Assembly (NCBI GenBank): GCA_000328365.1
Contig: KB296270.1
Location: forward strand, 30,522 to 94,521
Reading direction: 5' to 3'
Origin: Capitella teleta
Taxonomy: Eukaryota > Annelida > Polychaeta > Capitellidae
DNA length: 64,000 bases
Below, one piece after another: positions 1 through 11,657 of this stretch; position 1 is the first letter of the stretch; each line of letters begins with the position of its first letter. The notes beneath the pieces were generated by a model. That model saw nothing but the letters and a program-made list of their open reading frames with translations. It was not told the origin of the DNA and ran no database searches. The position numbers and the translations under genes are program-made.

Positions 1-500
1 ATCATGATGGACATTTTCACAATGACACATGATACTAGTAGGTAGAATTCAGTAGAGACCCAAACGGGATTTGCATGATCAGGCGTCCAATATGGCTGTA
101 ATCTCAGCATCTTGGTTCTAGGAATCTAGAACAGTACGTAAGAAATGGAGCAGCAGGTAGCAAGAATTTGGAGTGAGTCACACTGATCGAGACATTCTCA
201 ATTTTGCCACAGAAGACAAGTTGTTTCTTCGTCACGTACAACTTCTAATTTCTGTATTTTGATGAGTGATGAAAATACATATTTCAGTGATGAAGAATCT
301 GAAATATTAGATTTTTCTTTCAAAATAAATGAAATGAGTCAAATTATAGGAATTTACTTCAATATTAACAAGTTGATTCTGGATTGCCACAGGGAAATAA
401 GGTTGACTTGCTGAATCACAGACAGAGACTGTTGTAAATTCGTAAGACCTTGCCTAGCTGTGCGTACGGGAGTAATGCCATACACGCCAGAGATGTGTCA

Positions 501-1093
501 TCATTCGAGTGCGTCATACAGGTGCCTGAAAAACAAAAACAAAAACAGAATATTAAATAAATTTTTATGGTTATAATTCATTCACAGTTATGATTGATTT
601 CAAACTCAGGGTAACTTGAAAGGTAAGATATGCAGCTTGATTGTATTTCTTTTAATCAAGCCTCACCCTCGCCCCCCTCTCCCCCCCAAAAAAAAAAATG
701 AAAAATAAAAAAAAAATAAAAAATTACAATAATAATAATAGTAAATAAGGAACAAATTTAATTACATTAAAGATGATGGTGTTTGAAATAAAAAAGGACG
801 AACTAGGAGAATCTCTTATTCCTTCGATGAGACACTGTCGCAGGGGCTGTCCTCTCAGCTTCTATCAATATCAACTATATTATCGCCCATATAGCATGAA
901 TTCGTCACCTCAGATATCTAAAGGCGGAATTTAGCTTGTTCTAACCATTTCCACGCCTTAAGAAATATAAAATCGATAGCGCTCATTGTTATATTCAAAT
1001 TTCTTGTGTTATTAAATCCATGAAACGTTCAACTCACCTGAAATCTGTAAATTTCTCTTTTCTCAGCTGATTCGATCGCTGAGTGCACGCCAT
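501..1093 (-). CDS. Candidate two-exon short ORF (26 codons), possibly a small gene or 5' end of a transcript
   Basis: An ATG in good context (ACAATGG) at 1093 opens a 56-base exon that ends at 1038 with a strong donor (CAG|GTGAGT). A good acceptor with a pyrimidine tract lies at 526, and the reading frame continues from 525 to a TGA at 501-503. The peptide would be 26 residues, starting MACTQRSNQLRKEKFTDF, basic and without a recognisable domain. The splice sites are better than expected by chance, but the product is very short. It could be the start of a longer transcript using another acceptor off the left edge, a non-coding RNA, or coincidence. Confidence 0.25.
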
Positions 1094-1181
1094 TGTAAAA
1101 GTTGCAGATGAGCGATAATAAGCAAAGTAGATCTGTCGTCTGCATGATTACCCAGAACCCCTTGCGAGTTATGACACAGTT

Positions 1182-1214
1182 CGGTCGGAGCGGCCAACTG
1201 AGTGTTACACAATG
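1182..1214 (+). repeat. Dispersed repeat, copy 1 (CGGAGCGGCCAACTG core)
   Basis: Contains CGGAGCGGCCAACTGAGTG followed by TTACACAATG. The same core recurs inverted at 19,955-20,018 and direct at 46,951-47,010. Here its edge abuts the point where the LINE reverse-transcriptase frame is cut, so it looks like the end of an element that truncated or joined the LINE. The family is not recognised. Confidence 0.7.
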
Positions 1215-1655
1215 TGTGGGACCCCAGTAGTAATATTCTCAAATTCAGATTTCGAACGTTCGCATTCAGAGAACTGTTTTCTGTTCGTTAGGTAATCTTT
1301 AATAAGAGCAAGAGAGTTGCTTGAAATTCCATAGTATTCAAGTTTCTTAATTAGTATCTCATGATTTATGCAATCAAAGGTTTTGGTTAGATCAATAAAT
1401 ACAGTAAAAGGAACTTCTCCGTTATCCATCCCTTGATAAACACGATCAACAAGTTCAAACACCGCTTGTTCAGTGGAGTGTGATTTGCGAAACCCGTATT
1501 GGCTTTTATGAAGCAGAGAATTTGATGTAAAATATTCGCTAAGTTGCTTAAGTAGCACCTTATCAAACATTTTTGATATGGCAGGAAGAATAGAGATAGG
1601 TCTGTAATTTCCAGAATCTGAATGCACACCTTTTCTGAAAAGAGGTTTTACTCTT
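1205..1655 (-). mobile_element. LINE reverse-transcriptase fragment (CR1/L2/jockey-like non-LTR element)
   Basis: The minus-strand frame encodes the first part of a non-LTR reverse transcriptase. It shows the NYRPISILPAISKMFDKVL block, the QYGFRKSHSTEQAVFEL block, the FIDLTKTFDCINHEIL block (first catalytic Asp), and a spacing ending at TGVP where GVPQG is normally expected. The YADD catalytic box and everything downstream are absent, as are the endonuclease and 5' parts. The frame is bounded by a minisatellite on the 5' side and by a dispersed repeat on the 3' side. It is a dead fragment of at most 150 codons. Confidence 0.9.
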
Positions 1656-1660
1656 GCAAA

Positions 1661-1970
1661 ACCTCTCAATCAGTTCGGTTGGGTGCATGGGGTGGTTCGG
1701 TCAGTTTGGTGGGGTGCATGGGGTGGCTAGATTACTTCGGTAGAGTGCATGGTGTGGCTCGCTCAGTTCAGTTGGGTGCATGGGGTGGCTCAATCAGTTC
1801 TGTGGGGTGTATGGGGTGGCTCAATCAGTTCGGTTGGGTACATGGGGTGGCTGGATTAGTTTGGTGGGGTGCATGGGGTGGCTCGGTCAGTTCAGTGGAG
1901 TGCATGGGGTTGCTCAATCAGTTCGATTGGGTGCAAAGGGTGGCTCGGTCATTTCGTAGGGGAAACGACG
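1661..1970 (+). repeat. 31-bp minisatellite, about 10 copies
   Basis: Tandem units of about 31 bp, consensus near GGCTCAATCAGTTCGGTTGG then GTGCATGGGGT. Copies diverge by a few substitutions each. Because 31 is not a multiple of three and no frame of the unit holds a stop, the array is open in the forward frame for about 127 codons with a 31-residue period. That period is a by-product of the unit length, not evidence of a protein. It directly adjoins the LINE fragment. Confidence 0.92.
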
Positions 1971-2005
1971 AGTTAGTTGCTCTTATTGGGGCTGTAAGAT
2001 ACTGA

Positions 2006-3170
2006 CTGTGTTGATCATGATTGGAATCAATACAATAATTAAATATGTCAGGCAAATATTTATTATCATCCTACTGCTGTATGTATTGTGCAATGTAATA
2101 CATCATACATACAAGATTCTAGGATCCACTTTTTGATGGATTCTATAGAATCCCATTGTCATTGTTTTGATTGCTTCAGTCCACTGAAAGGAGGAGGAGA
2201 GGGCTGGGGTGGGTGTATATACTGCTTGATTCATTTGCAAGGATTAAAGTATGCAAGTCAAAGCATTAATTAATTATTCAATTTACTAACTTTACTATAG
2301 CTAACTCGTTACTTTGCATTTTATTGGCATCCTCATTCATGATACGGTCGCCAGTTCGTGGTGGAGTATCGCAGAACCTCCTGGTTTCATAGAACTGGGC
2401 TGCATTTCCCAAAGTCAATCCATGTTTACAATGTTTACACGTTTATATAGATGATGTCAAGCTGTTTCTTCAAAACACATAAGGGCTTTTTAAAAGGCGA
2501 TAAAACGTGAAAACTGTAGAAATCATATTTCGTGTTCTCAGTTAGCTATAGGGACATAGGCCTATATTAGATTTGTAACGCTGCCTTTTCAGTTTTCATC
2601 GCATGCCCGTACCGGTATTGTTTCGTTCTTTTGTGAGAGGTATACGTATATCGTATTATGTTTACTTGTTGCTTTTAGCATTTAGATATACCCGAGATAC
2701 TCGATCGAGCATCAAACTATGGAAAAGATCGACAGCGCCCAAACAAAACTATCACGATTTACTGTCTGACGGATTTCACTCACATGGGATTTTGACATAG
2801 AAATCAGGTTTCACATCGAGACCACATACAAACCTCGATTTCAATTTCTGTCTAAAGAATAGAAACATGAAAATTGAAGTGATATTTCATAATCCTATTT
2901 GCATGAGAAGAATGGAACTTGTAAAAAATGGCTTAGGCCTATATATTCCATTTTTCAATATCCTGTCGATACTGGATTATTACTATTAAGCGTTCGGGTC
3001 CTGATTTTTAATGATCATCCGAGTGTTTCATCGAGGTGAAGTTTGGTGAGGGGAAATGACTCAAATGATAGCCAATTAAGTACGGGTCAAGCACATGCAA
3101 AGGACCAACTCGGCCAATTGCATTCGCTTTACCCATATGTTGTGAGGGATTTTCGCTTGGTATGATTATA
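2006..3170. other. Spacer without a recognised gene
   Basis: I see no supported exon here. One short frame near 2,603-2,800 has a hydrophobic stretch, but no usable splice site connects it to the discoidin gene downstream. The sequence is AT-rich unique-looking DNA. The promoter and first exon of the discoidin gene may lie in it. Confidence 0.5.
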
Positions 3171-3174
3171 CCGT

Positions 3175-4164
3175 ATGATTATATTGCTCGACCACAATTA
3201 CTGTTCTTGGCATTTTGACCATTTCCCCTCAGATCAATCAAAATGCCAGGGATGGTTACACGAAGATGGGCCTTCTGACAATGAATGGCTTGAGATCGAC
3301 CTCTTACAAAATCATCAGATTGAAGGCATTGTTACCTCGGGCAGGAAACTTTCGATAAAAACACAATTTACTCAATATTATTACATCAAATATCGAGTGA
3401 ATGGATCAGCCGAATGGATGAATTACACGGAGAATGGAATCACAGTGGTAAGATATATTATCACTCACCTGTCACAATTGACACCAACAATGTCATCCGA
3501 CCAGAATTTCACGGGTAGCTGGGATCCAGACGTATACCGCGATCCTATTCTAAACGTTTTCAAAGGAGGCTTCAATGCGCGCTTCGTACGAATCTACCCA
3601 ACAAGACGTAGGAAAGGTATGGGAATAAGATGGGAGCTATTTGGGTGCGTACAGCGTGAGTAAATAATATCGATCCGGTATAAGGAAATAATTTTATATT
3701 TGCCAGATCTGTTCACCTTTGCGAGTGAGCACTTCAGCTCACCAGTGGCAATGTGTGGTTTTGGTGGTCCTGCCTGCCTGCGCCAAGAAAACATTCCGAT
3801 TCGCATTCAACTGAAAGGGATCATATCAGCCCAGAAGAACATCGTCCTGTCACTGAAAGGGCATTCCTTGGTCTGCAACCGATACTCCACCATAGTTGGA
3901 ATCGAGAAGAACGCAAATGGATGTGACATTGCGTACGACCTGTGTGAGATCGAAGGAGCAAGAGACGATGGCAGGTGTCAGGTGTGGTGTAGGCTGAAGG
4001 ATGCACAGGTGGGTCAGCCTATGAACCTCATGCTGATGGTCAACGGTCCAAGTGGAACTCAGTTGTGTGCCGTTGAGACGCAAGACAACGCGCCTCATTT
4101 CAAGCATGGTAACATCACCAATTATGACGCCTTCATCGAAAGTATAACATCTGGAGCAAATTAG
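3175..4164 (+). CDS. Secreted-type F5/8 type C (discoidin) domain protein, 5' end uncertain
   Basis: Three exons are supported: up to 3447, 3505-3655 and 3707-4164, with introns of 57 bp (3448-3504, phase 0) and 51 bp (3656-3706, phase 1). The first two exons encode most of an F5/8 C (discoidin, FA58C) domain: NEWLEIDLLQNHQIEGI, TSGRK, then after the first intron ARFVRIYP and IRWELFGC, the hallmark end of the fold. Such domains bind carbohydrates or phospholipids in extracellular proteins. The last 150 residues are Cys-containing and not recognised. The start at 3175 is only the first in-frame ATG. No signal peptide is visible, and a good acceptor (CCCCTCAG) at 3232 allows an upstream first exon. 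If 3175 is used the protein is 293 residues. Confidence 0.8.
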
Positions 4165-4197
4165 GGGCCGGCGCGCGCGGATCGATCATTCAATAAT

Positions 4198-4203
4198 AAT
4201 AAA
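4198..4203 (+). promoter_or_regulatory. Polyadenylation signal AATAAA
   Basis: AATAAA lies 34 bp after the TAG stop of the discoidin-domain gene, following a GC-rich stretch (GGCCGGCGCGCGCGG). The distance fits a compact 3' untranslated region. Confidence 0.6.
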
Positions 4204-4725
4204 GGCCAAAAACTGTTTTTTTTTTTTAATCCACACTAAATTTCTAATTTGCTTAAAACAATAAGTTATTTGTAAACAATACTGTTAACAAATAACAACG
4301 AACTAAATAGACTCAGCAAAGAATGTGGGGACTTCACGTTTTCTTGTTCATCGAATAACCAACAAATGATCGAAAACATCGAATAAATTGAATAATTATA
4401 TATTCGATATATATTTCATTGCAATTTAATTGACTTGTAAATTGCCAGTTTTATTGAAGGTCCCAACAAAATGGATACAGAATACTAGTACTTGTTTGCT
4501 GTTTTGTCAATTTTTTATGCTCTTCGTTCAGGCAGTTGATTTTTTTTTTTTTTTTCTATATGTCGCTTTGTTTTTCTTTCAACTTCCTTCATTCAAAATT
4601 CCATTAAATGGTATACACATAACGGACAATGGATGAATAAATTATGTGAAGGAAGATCAACAGTTCGACATTAAGTGTTGTGAGAGCTCACGATCCAACA
4701 TCTATCCACGATCCAATAACTCTTC

Positions 4726-4763
<38 letters not shown>

Positions 4764-4795
4764 TCTATTGCTCATCATATTTCTGATCAACATAC
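4204..4795. other. AT-rich intergenic spacer with (TA)n tract
   Basis: No exon is seen. It contains homopolymer A/T runs and a (TA)n microsatellite at about 4,728-4,759. It separates the 3' ends of two convergent genes. Two ambiguous bases (N) lie just beyond it, near 4,845 and 4,874. Confidence 0.7.
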
Positions 4796-4801
4796 TTTAT
4801 T
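4796..4801 (-). promoter_or_regulatory. Polyadenylation signal AATAAA for the UIM gene
   Basis: TTTATT on the plus strand reads AATAAA on the minus strand, about 208 bases after the stop codon of the 826-residue gene. Confidence 0.5.
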
Positions 4802-5008
4802 GCAAAATAAAAACATTAAATCAAACTCATGAGCCTCATGAAATNCAAAACAAGTGTGAATATAGAAGCGGAGNTCTGCAGAGACCATTATAAATGGTGG
4901 CCCCATGGCACTTAGAACTAAAACTATACAAAGAGTGACACACAAAAGACATAACAGTTCAATAGAATAAAGCGCTAAAACGGAACTGCATAGACATTAG
5001 AGATGACA

Positions 5009-8000
5009 TCAAATCTGGAATGTGGATTTGGCACCTGACCCTCGAATGGCTCTGACAGTGGCACTCACCTCCTCATCAAGGAGCTGCAGTCCGGGAGGCT
5101 TATGTGCAGAATTTGAGGCATTGTTTTGGGGGAAGTTGTTAAAATGGAAAGGGTCATACGCAGGTGTTGGGTCATATTGTGGGCTTGGGCCTGGTTTGGG
5201 AGCAGGAGGTGCGTATGATGAGGCATAGAAGGTAGTGCCCATTGCAGGGGGTTGTGCCACTGTCCTCGGGTCATGTGGAAATGCGTACACGCCTTGAGGC
5301 ATGAGTGGCTGCGATGATCTCAGGGAAGTAGCATTCAAGTTGGAATCAAAACCCATGGAGGCTAGAGCTCCGTTGAGAGGCTGAAACTGGCTTTGAGGTG
5401 CATCAGGTTGCCTCGGGGCAGAGAAGGTTGATGGCTGTATCTCCTGCATGGTTGTAGGATTAGAGTTGAATCCCATTGGCATGCTTTGGAGAGGATCATA
5501 GTGGCCTTGAGGGGGGGCCACCTGAGGCAGCTGTGAAGGATCATAGGTCGACCTTTGTTCGTTTAGGGCAGCCTTATCCAACTCATCATCAATGTCATCA
5601 TCCAAAGCCCAGTCGTCATCATCATCAACATCATCGATGGAAGTATTCACATTCATTGTGCCAAAGAGCTGATCAATCGAAGGTCGTGTCTGCTGAACCT
5701 CCTCTTCCTTCTCCTCCTCTTCAGAGCTGAAATCACTCGTCACAGAACTGTACGCAGTGGAATGCAGGGGAGAGGCGGAAGCAGCAGAACTCATCGTCAG
5801 GCGCTCCCTCGCGCCGGTGCTCGGGTTGAGGCGTTGATCAAGGGCGTTCAGGAAGCCACCCTGTGGCGCTGGTTCACAGTCCACCGGAGCATCACCAGAA
5901 GCACCCAGAGGAGCAATCCATTCCTGACTCAGTGCATTCAGGGTTCCAGCTGATTTGTTTGGCAGAAGATTGGTGGGAAGGAATTCTTCCAGTCTGGAAG
6001 GATGATATGAGAATGGGAGACTTAAAGAGAAGGGAGTGACTGACCCTTCGGAGGGAGGAGAACCAAAGAGATCATCGTCGAAGAGGTCTTCTCGTCTGAC
6101 AGCAGGGAAGGAGTCTGGTCCTGGAGGCCTGGCTGGGGATCTGAGTTGCTCTTGAAGGCTGAAACACAATATTGAGAATGCTACCCAGGATGTGTGAGAC
6201 ATACGTTTCCTGTTTGCTAATTTCCAACACTGCAGCCAACATCTCGTCTTCTTCCTCAGCTGATTTGGGAAATTTGTAAGCCTGTTCAAGTTTCCTCTGC
6301 TCCCACACGTTCGTCTGTGGGGGCTTAGGGACACTATTACCTGCAAAAGAGAAGATTTAAGGAGGGAAACATATAATAAACTCAAAGTTATAAATTGACA
6401 CTGTTCAAAGTCTTGGCCTAAGAATTATTAATTAAAATGAATATACTCACTGTGCGATTTACAATTGTGACCCTTGACCTGTATGAATTCATCATCACGG
6501 TCATGTTTCTTCGGGAGAGCGTACGGGGCTATTTTCGGAGGCGCACCTTTCACTTGAGAGAATTCTGGACCCGGTCTGGACAAAATTTGCTCCTCGCCCC
6601 AGTCATCAACAACGCCATGTTCATCAAAGAGATTGAAGTTCATATCCTCCAGTTTGGCAGGTGCCTTTTGTTCCACTGCCGCGCCTGCCGCGCCTGCAAA
6701 AAAAGAAGTAAAAAAAGAAAAAAGAAAAAAATGAAAATCATGACTGGATTCTTTGGAAACAAAACATGGATAAAATCAACCAAAATACCTTTTTGTTTCT
6801 TTTTCTGAACAGCTGGCTGAGGCTGAGAAATGGATTTTTGCTAAACACGAAAAATTCATGGAGGAATGAGTTCAGAGCAAAAGAAAACCACTCACAGTCA
6901 AAGGCGTTTTGGCCACATTCGGCTTTTTCCAGTTTTTAGGTGGTTCGACATGAAGAGGCGATGGTAGAGGCTTGAATGTCTTCTTATGTTTCTTCCTGTT
7001 AAGGATGCAAACAAAAATCTTAATTTCATATAATCTTCAGGTATGAACTATGATTTTTAATTTCCAAAGCAGAGGTCCACCTGAATTCACATATTTGAGG
7101 AATATTCATGTATTGAAATAATTATATTTGATAAATGCTGAAATATAGCTCACTTGGGAGTTTTACTGCTGGTTGTCAAGGAGGCAGCCGCCAAAGATTG
7201 ATGTTCAATTTCTCTTCTTTTCTGCTCCTCTTTTGCTCGTCTTTTCTCCTCCTTTTCTTGCTCTTTCCTTTTCTGTTCTTTATGTTTTGCAAGAATTTCT
7301 GTCACCTCCTTAAAAAAAGAAGAAAAATAGATATTCCAACTGCTCCCCCAAAAGGAACATCAAACCTTTTGCAGTTGTAGCTTTTGGGCTTTCACTTCCT
7401 CTTTCGTTGGTTTAGGGACTTCCGGGGGTTTCTCTTCCGCTTGTTTTACTTTCTCTCGGGCTTTCACAATGACATCTTTTTTCGTCTGCTGATCTACAGA
7501 CCCAGTTTTCCGTTTGGGGTCAGGATGCCGCTCTTGATAGGCGTAATTTTCATTGCGACATTTTTTCTGCAGCTGCTTTTTACTTCCGACAATTTCAGAA
7601 CGACGGATTCGATCTGTGAATGAAAAATTGCAATGATTAAAATTTAAAAGTGATTTACTATCTCAAAATTCCTACGAGGATTCGTATGAGTGTAGGATCC
7701 CTTGTACATTGATGAGACATCAGGATCAGTAATTGAATCCAGGAAAATTCCGTAAAGTTCATTCATGGTCAGATATCGTGCCTCAACTGGAGAAATGAAT
7801 ATATAGAGGTGTTAAATTCTAATCCGACTTACCTTTGCAAAAGCCAATTAGGTGAGAAAAGAGGAGTTTGAGGTGAATCTGACAAAGATAAGAAAGTAAA
7901 ATTGGTTAACACAAAGAGAATCAAAATTTATTAAATGATTAAATTTCAATGTATTACAGATTAGGCAAAAATAATAAAAACTGGAATCCACTTACAAAAT

Positions 8001-10738
8001 CAGAATGTTCGAATTCCTTATCTTCACAGTCAGAACCTGCTAAGTAATGAAATCCAGCATAAGAATATGGATCAATATTCATTATAATATTATGTATGAT
8101 GTTAGCTGCTTAAAAACCTTACTTCTCAGTTTCAGTCAAAACAGACTTGAATGTTTACACAAGGTAATGCCATCATGATAAAATAATCAGAATATGCATA
8201 AATGCATGATTTTTATCATCAATATGCATTTTGCACAAGCATATTCATGATGAAGGCTTCAAACAGTCTTACTTGAGTAAGTGTTTGTGTAAAATATCTT
8301 TGTCTTAATGATGTTTTGAGGAAGACGTTCTGACCTTTGATAAGGGAGCAGTAAGCCAGAGTGAGGAGAAAAAATTCCTGGATGTTCCCATTCTCCGATA
8401 ATCCTTCATAACCCTTCTGAAAGAGAGAACAAGAAGAAGATAACTTTTCATAAAAAGCTGCTTGAGAATGCTCTGGGGTGCTTTTACATGTTTAAGCAAA
8501 GAGTGATTTAAATACCAATAAACTTGTTGGGTATTCCGGTAATTAGAATTGTTTGGGTATTTTCTACATTTTTTTGTGCTGTTAATTTTGCATGCTGAAG
8601 TCGTCTACTCACCTTGGGAAGAGACTGGAGGGCCAGTTGCAGGTAGCGTATGAACACATCATCTGCAAAAATGAAATCAATTTAGCACCGTGAAAATTCA
8701 CTTTGAACAAGTACCAGGAATCAAAGATTATTGTGAATGCAAATTGAAAAATAATTAAAAGAAGCCAGTCACTGAAGTGCATGTATATAGGCTCAACTCT
8801 AGCAATATATTAAAACATTAAAAGTAACATTATTAACACTGCAAGAATAATTAGCATACCATCCACGGTTGAGGTATGGTCTCAAAGGGTTAGCGTTACC
8901 ATGATACATGCTAACCATATGAGGATTTACACAGTACAAATAAATATTCCGTGTGAAAAAAAAAAAAAAAACAAATAAAAATAATTTGCAGTGAAAAGTG
9001 TGTTGAAGGCGCACCAATAAGTTGGTGGTAAAATGTTGGAACCAAATGATGGTGATGTTACCTGTTTAACCATGGAAATAAAGTCCAGTGGATATAATGC
9101 ATGGCGGATAACCATGGAAATTCAGCCTCATGAAAATCACAGTTTTAGGCCTTTACCTGAACAGCTAATACTATGTGTCTAAAATGAATTAAATGATTTC
9201 TAATAGATTCGGAATCTGAGGCGTTATGTAATAAGTTGGTGGTAAAAAGTTGGAACCAAATGATGGTGATGCTACCTGTTGAACCACGGAAATAAAGTCC
9301 AGTGGATATAATGCATAGCATATAACCATGGAAATTCAGCCTCATGAAAATCACACTTTTAGCCCTTTACCTGAACTTTACCTTGAAAGCTGATACTACA
9401 TATGTCTAAAATGCATTAAATAATTCTAATAGCAATGCACATTGCGTGAATCTATGGCGGCCTGCATTTACGTTTTCATTATCATAATTATAATTGTTCC
9501 TCCAACACATGTTTATTTAATTAAATTTTCTCAATCCTAACTGTATAATAAATCAATAATTGGTGCTGTGAATAAAGGCCTGAGCCATAAAACACTGGCC
9601 ACCGTGCTTCGAAGCCAGCCACCAACCTTGTGTCTTTGGGTAAGGCACAGCCGAAAAAAAAAAGAAAAAATATATAATAATAATTCGATTAATTCCTATA
9701 TCCTATGTGATAATCTATATAATGGGCATGGCCAAAATCCTTCAATACCTTGTCCTGTGAATCATGAGTTTGATTGATGCATAATAATTAAAATGCAAAG
9801 TACCCCAGCCATCATCATCATGCGAAATACATGCACATATGTCATGTGTAATAGCTGTAGGTCGCCAAGGATGTAAAGTTTGTTAAAGAATACATTGGCA
9901 TGTGCATTATAAGATCACCTCTGGTTTTGCAATTTTGATAATGTTATAATTACAGTATTAGCCGCATGTTAATACGTGAAGACCAACTTAAATTTAACTC
10001 AAGTTTCCTGCGATAAACGTACCTTATTTTCGTCACTCACAAAATGGCGTTTGTTTACTTCTTCACAAAAGTGATTTTTTTGCTGGTTTTAATTAATGTA
10101 AGTTCAACATGATGGCACTGGCTCATATTGTTTTTTCTTGGAGCATAAATATACCATCTAACGTCTGGAGGGCTTAAACACAAGGATTTGTCGGATAATA
10201 TGTGTATATTTATCATGCGATCGGCTGAGTGTGGAGCCTCGCAGTCAGTATATGGCAAAAGTAGTGGTTTACCGTCGGGCGAGGTACATGGACCTCGCCC
10301 GATTTATCTGTGCTAAAGTTAACCATGGTCTAGATTAAAATCAGGAACTAACAATAAATACTTATTATTATAATTATACAGTAATACTGAAATAGGAGCC
10401 AGTGAGTGACTGACCCACGCGACCACGGACTGACTCTAGCTGCATTCTGTAGCCATAATCTGTGGGGTCTAATTATCAATATAGAAGCTTGGAACGAGAC
10501 TAAGTCCGACTCCAGTGACTGGGTCAGTGAGTGAGAGTCCGGATTCAAAATTATTGAATACTTTGGTCAGTGAAAGTTGAGTAAAATAAGCGAATTGAAA
10601 ATAAACAACGATAGCAATGAAGTACGCTCTTTAACAACAAGGAAAACAAACAACAGTTCATAGTACATTACCATCACTAGCAGTTTTAGTTAAATTCAAC
10701 TTCAAGAGCGAGTCTTCGTCCCGTGCGAGAGATGCCAT
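5009..10738 (-). CDS. 826-aa protein with a UIM-like helix and Lys/Glu-rich centre; family not recognised
   Basis: Thirteen exons sum to 2,481 bases in consistent phase: 10738-10672, 8662-8613, 8416-8335, 8036-7996, 7878-7833, 7786-7676, 7613-7366, 7308-7154, 6995-6896, 6840-6789, 6693-6451, 6340-6205, 6158-5009. Residues 1-132 are a compact helical region (RYLQLALQSLP, FFLLTLAYCSLIKG, MNELYGIFLDSI). Residues 133-300 are Lys/Glu-rich and probably coiled or disordered. Residues 427-442 (EEEDEMLAAVLEISKQ) fit the ubiquitin-interacting motif. The tail is acidic, then Pro/Gln/Asn-rich with DDLFG and DPF motifs, as in endocytic adaptors. A role in ubiquitin-dependent trafficking is inference. The start is supported by MASLARDEDS with a matching phase-1 donor. 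I do not recognise an orthologue. The first intron is 2 kb; the others are short. Confidence 0.85.
9015..9437. repeat. Direct tandem duplication of about 210 bp inside the UIM gene's first intron
   Basis: Copy 1 runs about 9,015-9,214 and copy 2 about 9,230-9,437. Both begin AATAAGTTGGTGGTAAAA and share AAATAAAGTCCAGTGGATAT and AAATTCAGCCTCATGAAAAT. The copies differ by scattered substitutions and a few indels, so the duplication is not recent. No coding potential is seen. Confidence 0.9.
9570..9671 (+). mobile_element. Probable SINE fragment with A-rich end
   Basis: A box-B-like segment (GCTTCGAAGCC) is followed by TTGTGTCTTTGGGTAAGGCA, a phrase common in tRNA-derived SINEs of marine animals, and then by an A-rich end. 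The tRNA-like 5' half with box A is not clear, so this is a truncated copy at best. Confidence 0.45.
10276..10301. repeat. Perfect 10-bp inverted repeat (hairpin)
   Basis: CGGGCGAGGT, a six-base loop ACATGG, then ACCTCGCCCG. The arms match exactly and are GC-rich in an AT-rich intron. It lies about 370 bp inside the UIM gene's first intron. Confidence 0.8.
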
Positions 10739-10744
10739 TTTGAC

Positions 10745-10770
10745 TGCGCACGCGTAATGAAAGTGAAAGT
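10745..10770. promoter_or_regulatory. Candidate core promoter motifs upstream of the UIM gene (NRF1-like and IRF/PRDM1-like)
   Basis: TGCGCACGCG (10,745-10,754), a near match to the NRF1 palindrome TGCGCATGCGCA, lies 7 bp upstream of the minus-strand ATG. GAAAGTGAAAGT (10,759-10,770), which fits IRF and PRDM1 consensus sites, follows. No TATA box is seen. The NRF1-like site so close to the ATG suggests a housekeeping-type promoter with a very short leader. The IRF-like match could be chance. Confidence 0.35.
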
Positions 10771-10771
10771 A

Positions 10772-11655
10772 GGAAGTCAACACCAAAAACCCGGGAATTT
10801 CCCAAGATTTCGTCGAGGCTGATTACCGATCATGAATCGTTGATGGTTTTTACGCAAATTCCCTGGCTTTTCGGTGCGTGTGTGGTTATTTGTTTTTGGC
10901 TAAGATTCAAATTATGTCTTTTTCCCCATGATCATTTTATTTTCTTTGAATTACACGATTGAATTCAATGGAGAACTTAGTCGTTCATTTTTTATATACA
11001 TATACTATAATAACAAATATTAAGTCAAATTGCAGAATCATGAGAATGTGTTGACTTAACGATTTAAGAAATTACTGTGGCTCTACAATGCCATTTTCAT
11101 TCCAGGTGCCATCCGTCTCCGTGTGCCACAACAGATGCATTGCTACTAGTAACCTCGTGAAAAAAAAGGGCAATGAAAGCGCAAAATCAAAACGCACTAG
11201 GAAGCTCATCATAACGTATTGTATGAACGTTATGGCAATAGATGTCTGTTGAGCAAAAACAAAAACAAAAAAACATAATAATGTATAACCTAGAATACCG
11301 ATACCACAATATACGAAGTATCTACTGTGTGTTAAAGTACTTAAATTCAATATTAATAGTTCATTGGACGAAGGTCCAACAAGATTACAACGATGAATTA
11401 ATTAAAAATAGTCTCCTGATTTTCACACTTTTGCGTGAATTATATGTGTCACAAGGGACCCTAAAGCGCAGGTTTGTGCATCATGTGAACCTGCTTCCAA
11501 AAAAGAACCCATTGACACCAAATTTGCCCAGATTAGAGACATTGAGTGAATCAGCAGCACCTTGCGGTTGCGCTGACCAGTGACTCCATCGTTTACCGTG
11601 ATTTACACCTTCATCGGGAATGCGGAGCTTCTTGTAAACTGGATTACTTATGTAT
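10772..11655. other. Intergenic spacer between divergent genes
   Basis: No exon with supporting splice sites is seen. The short frames here are unconnected and lack recognisable domains. The right end may hold further degraded LINE sequence before the recognisable tail. Confidence 0.5.
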
Positions 11656-11657
11656 TT

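Noticed and set aside
1622-2005. 127-codon forward frame with Gly/Trp-rich repeats
   Set aside because: It is the translation of the 31-bp minisatellite. The 31-residue period follows from unit length, and the flanks show no splice or start signals.
2603-2800. 65-codon frame with a hydrophobic stretch, possible signal exon of the discoidin gene
   Set aside because: No donor in suitable phase and poor start context. The link to the discoidin exons is not supported.
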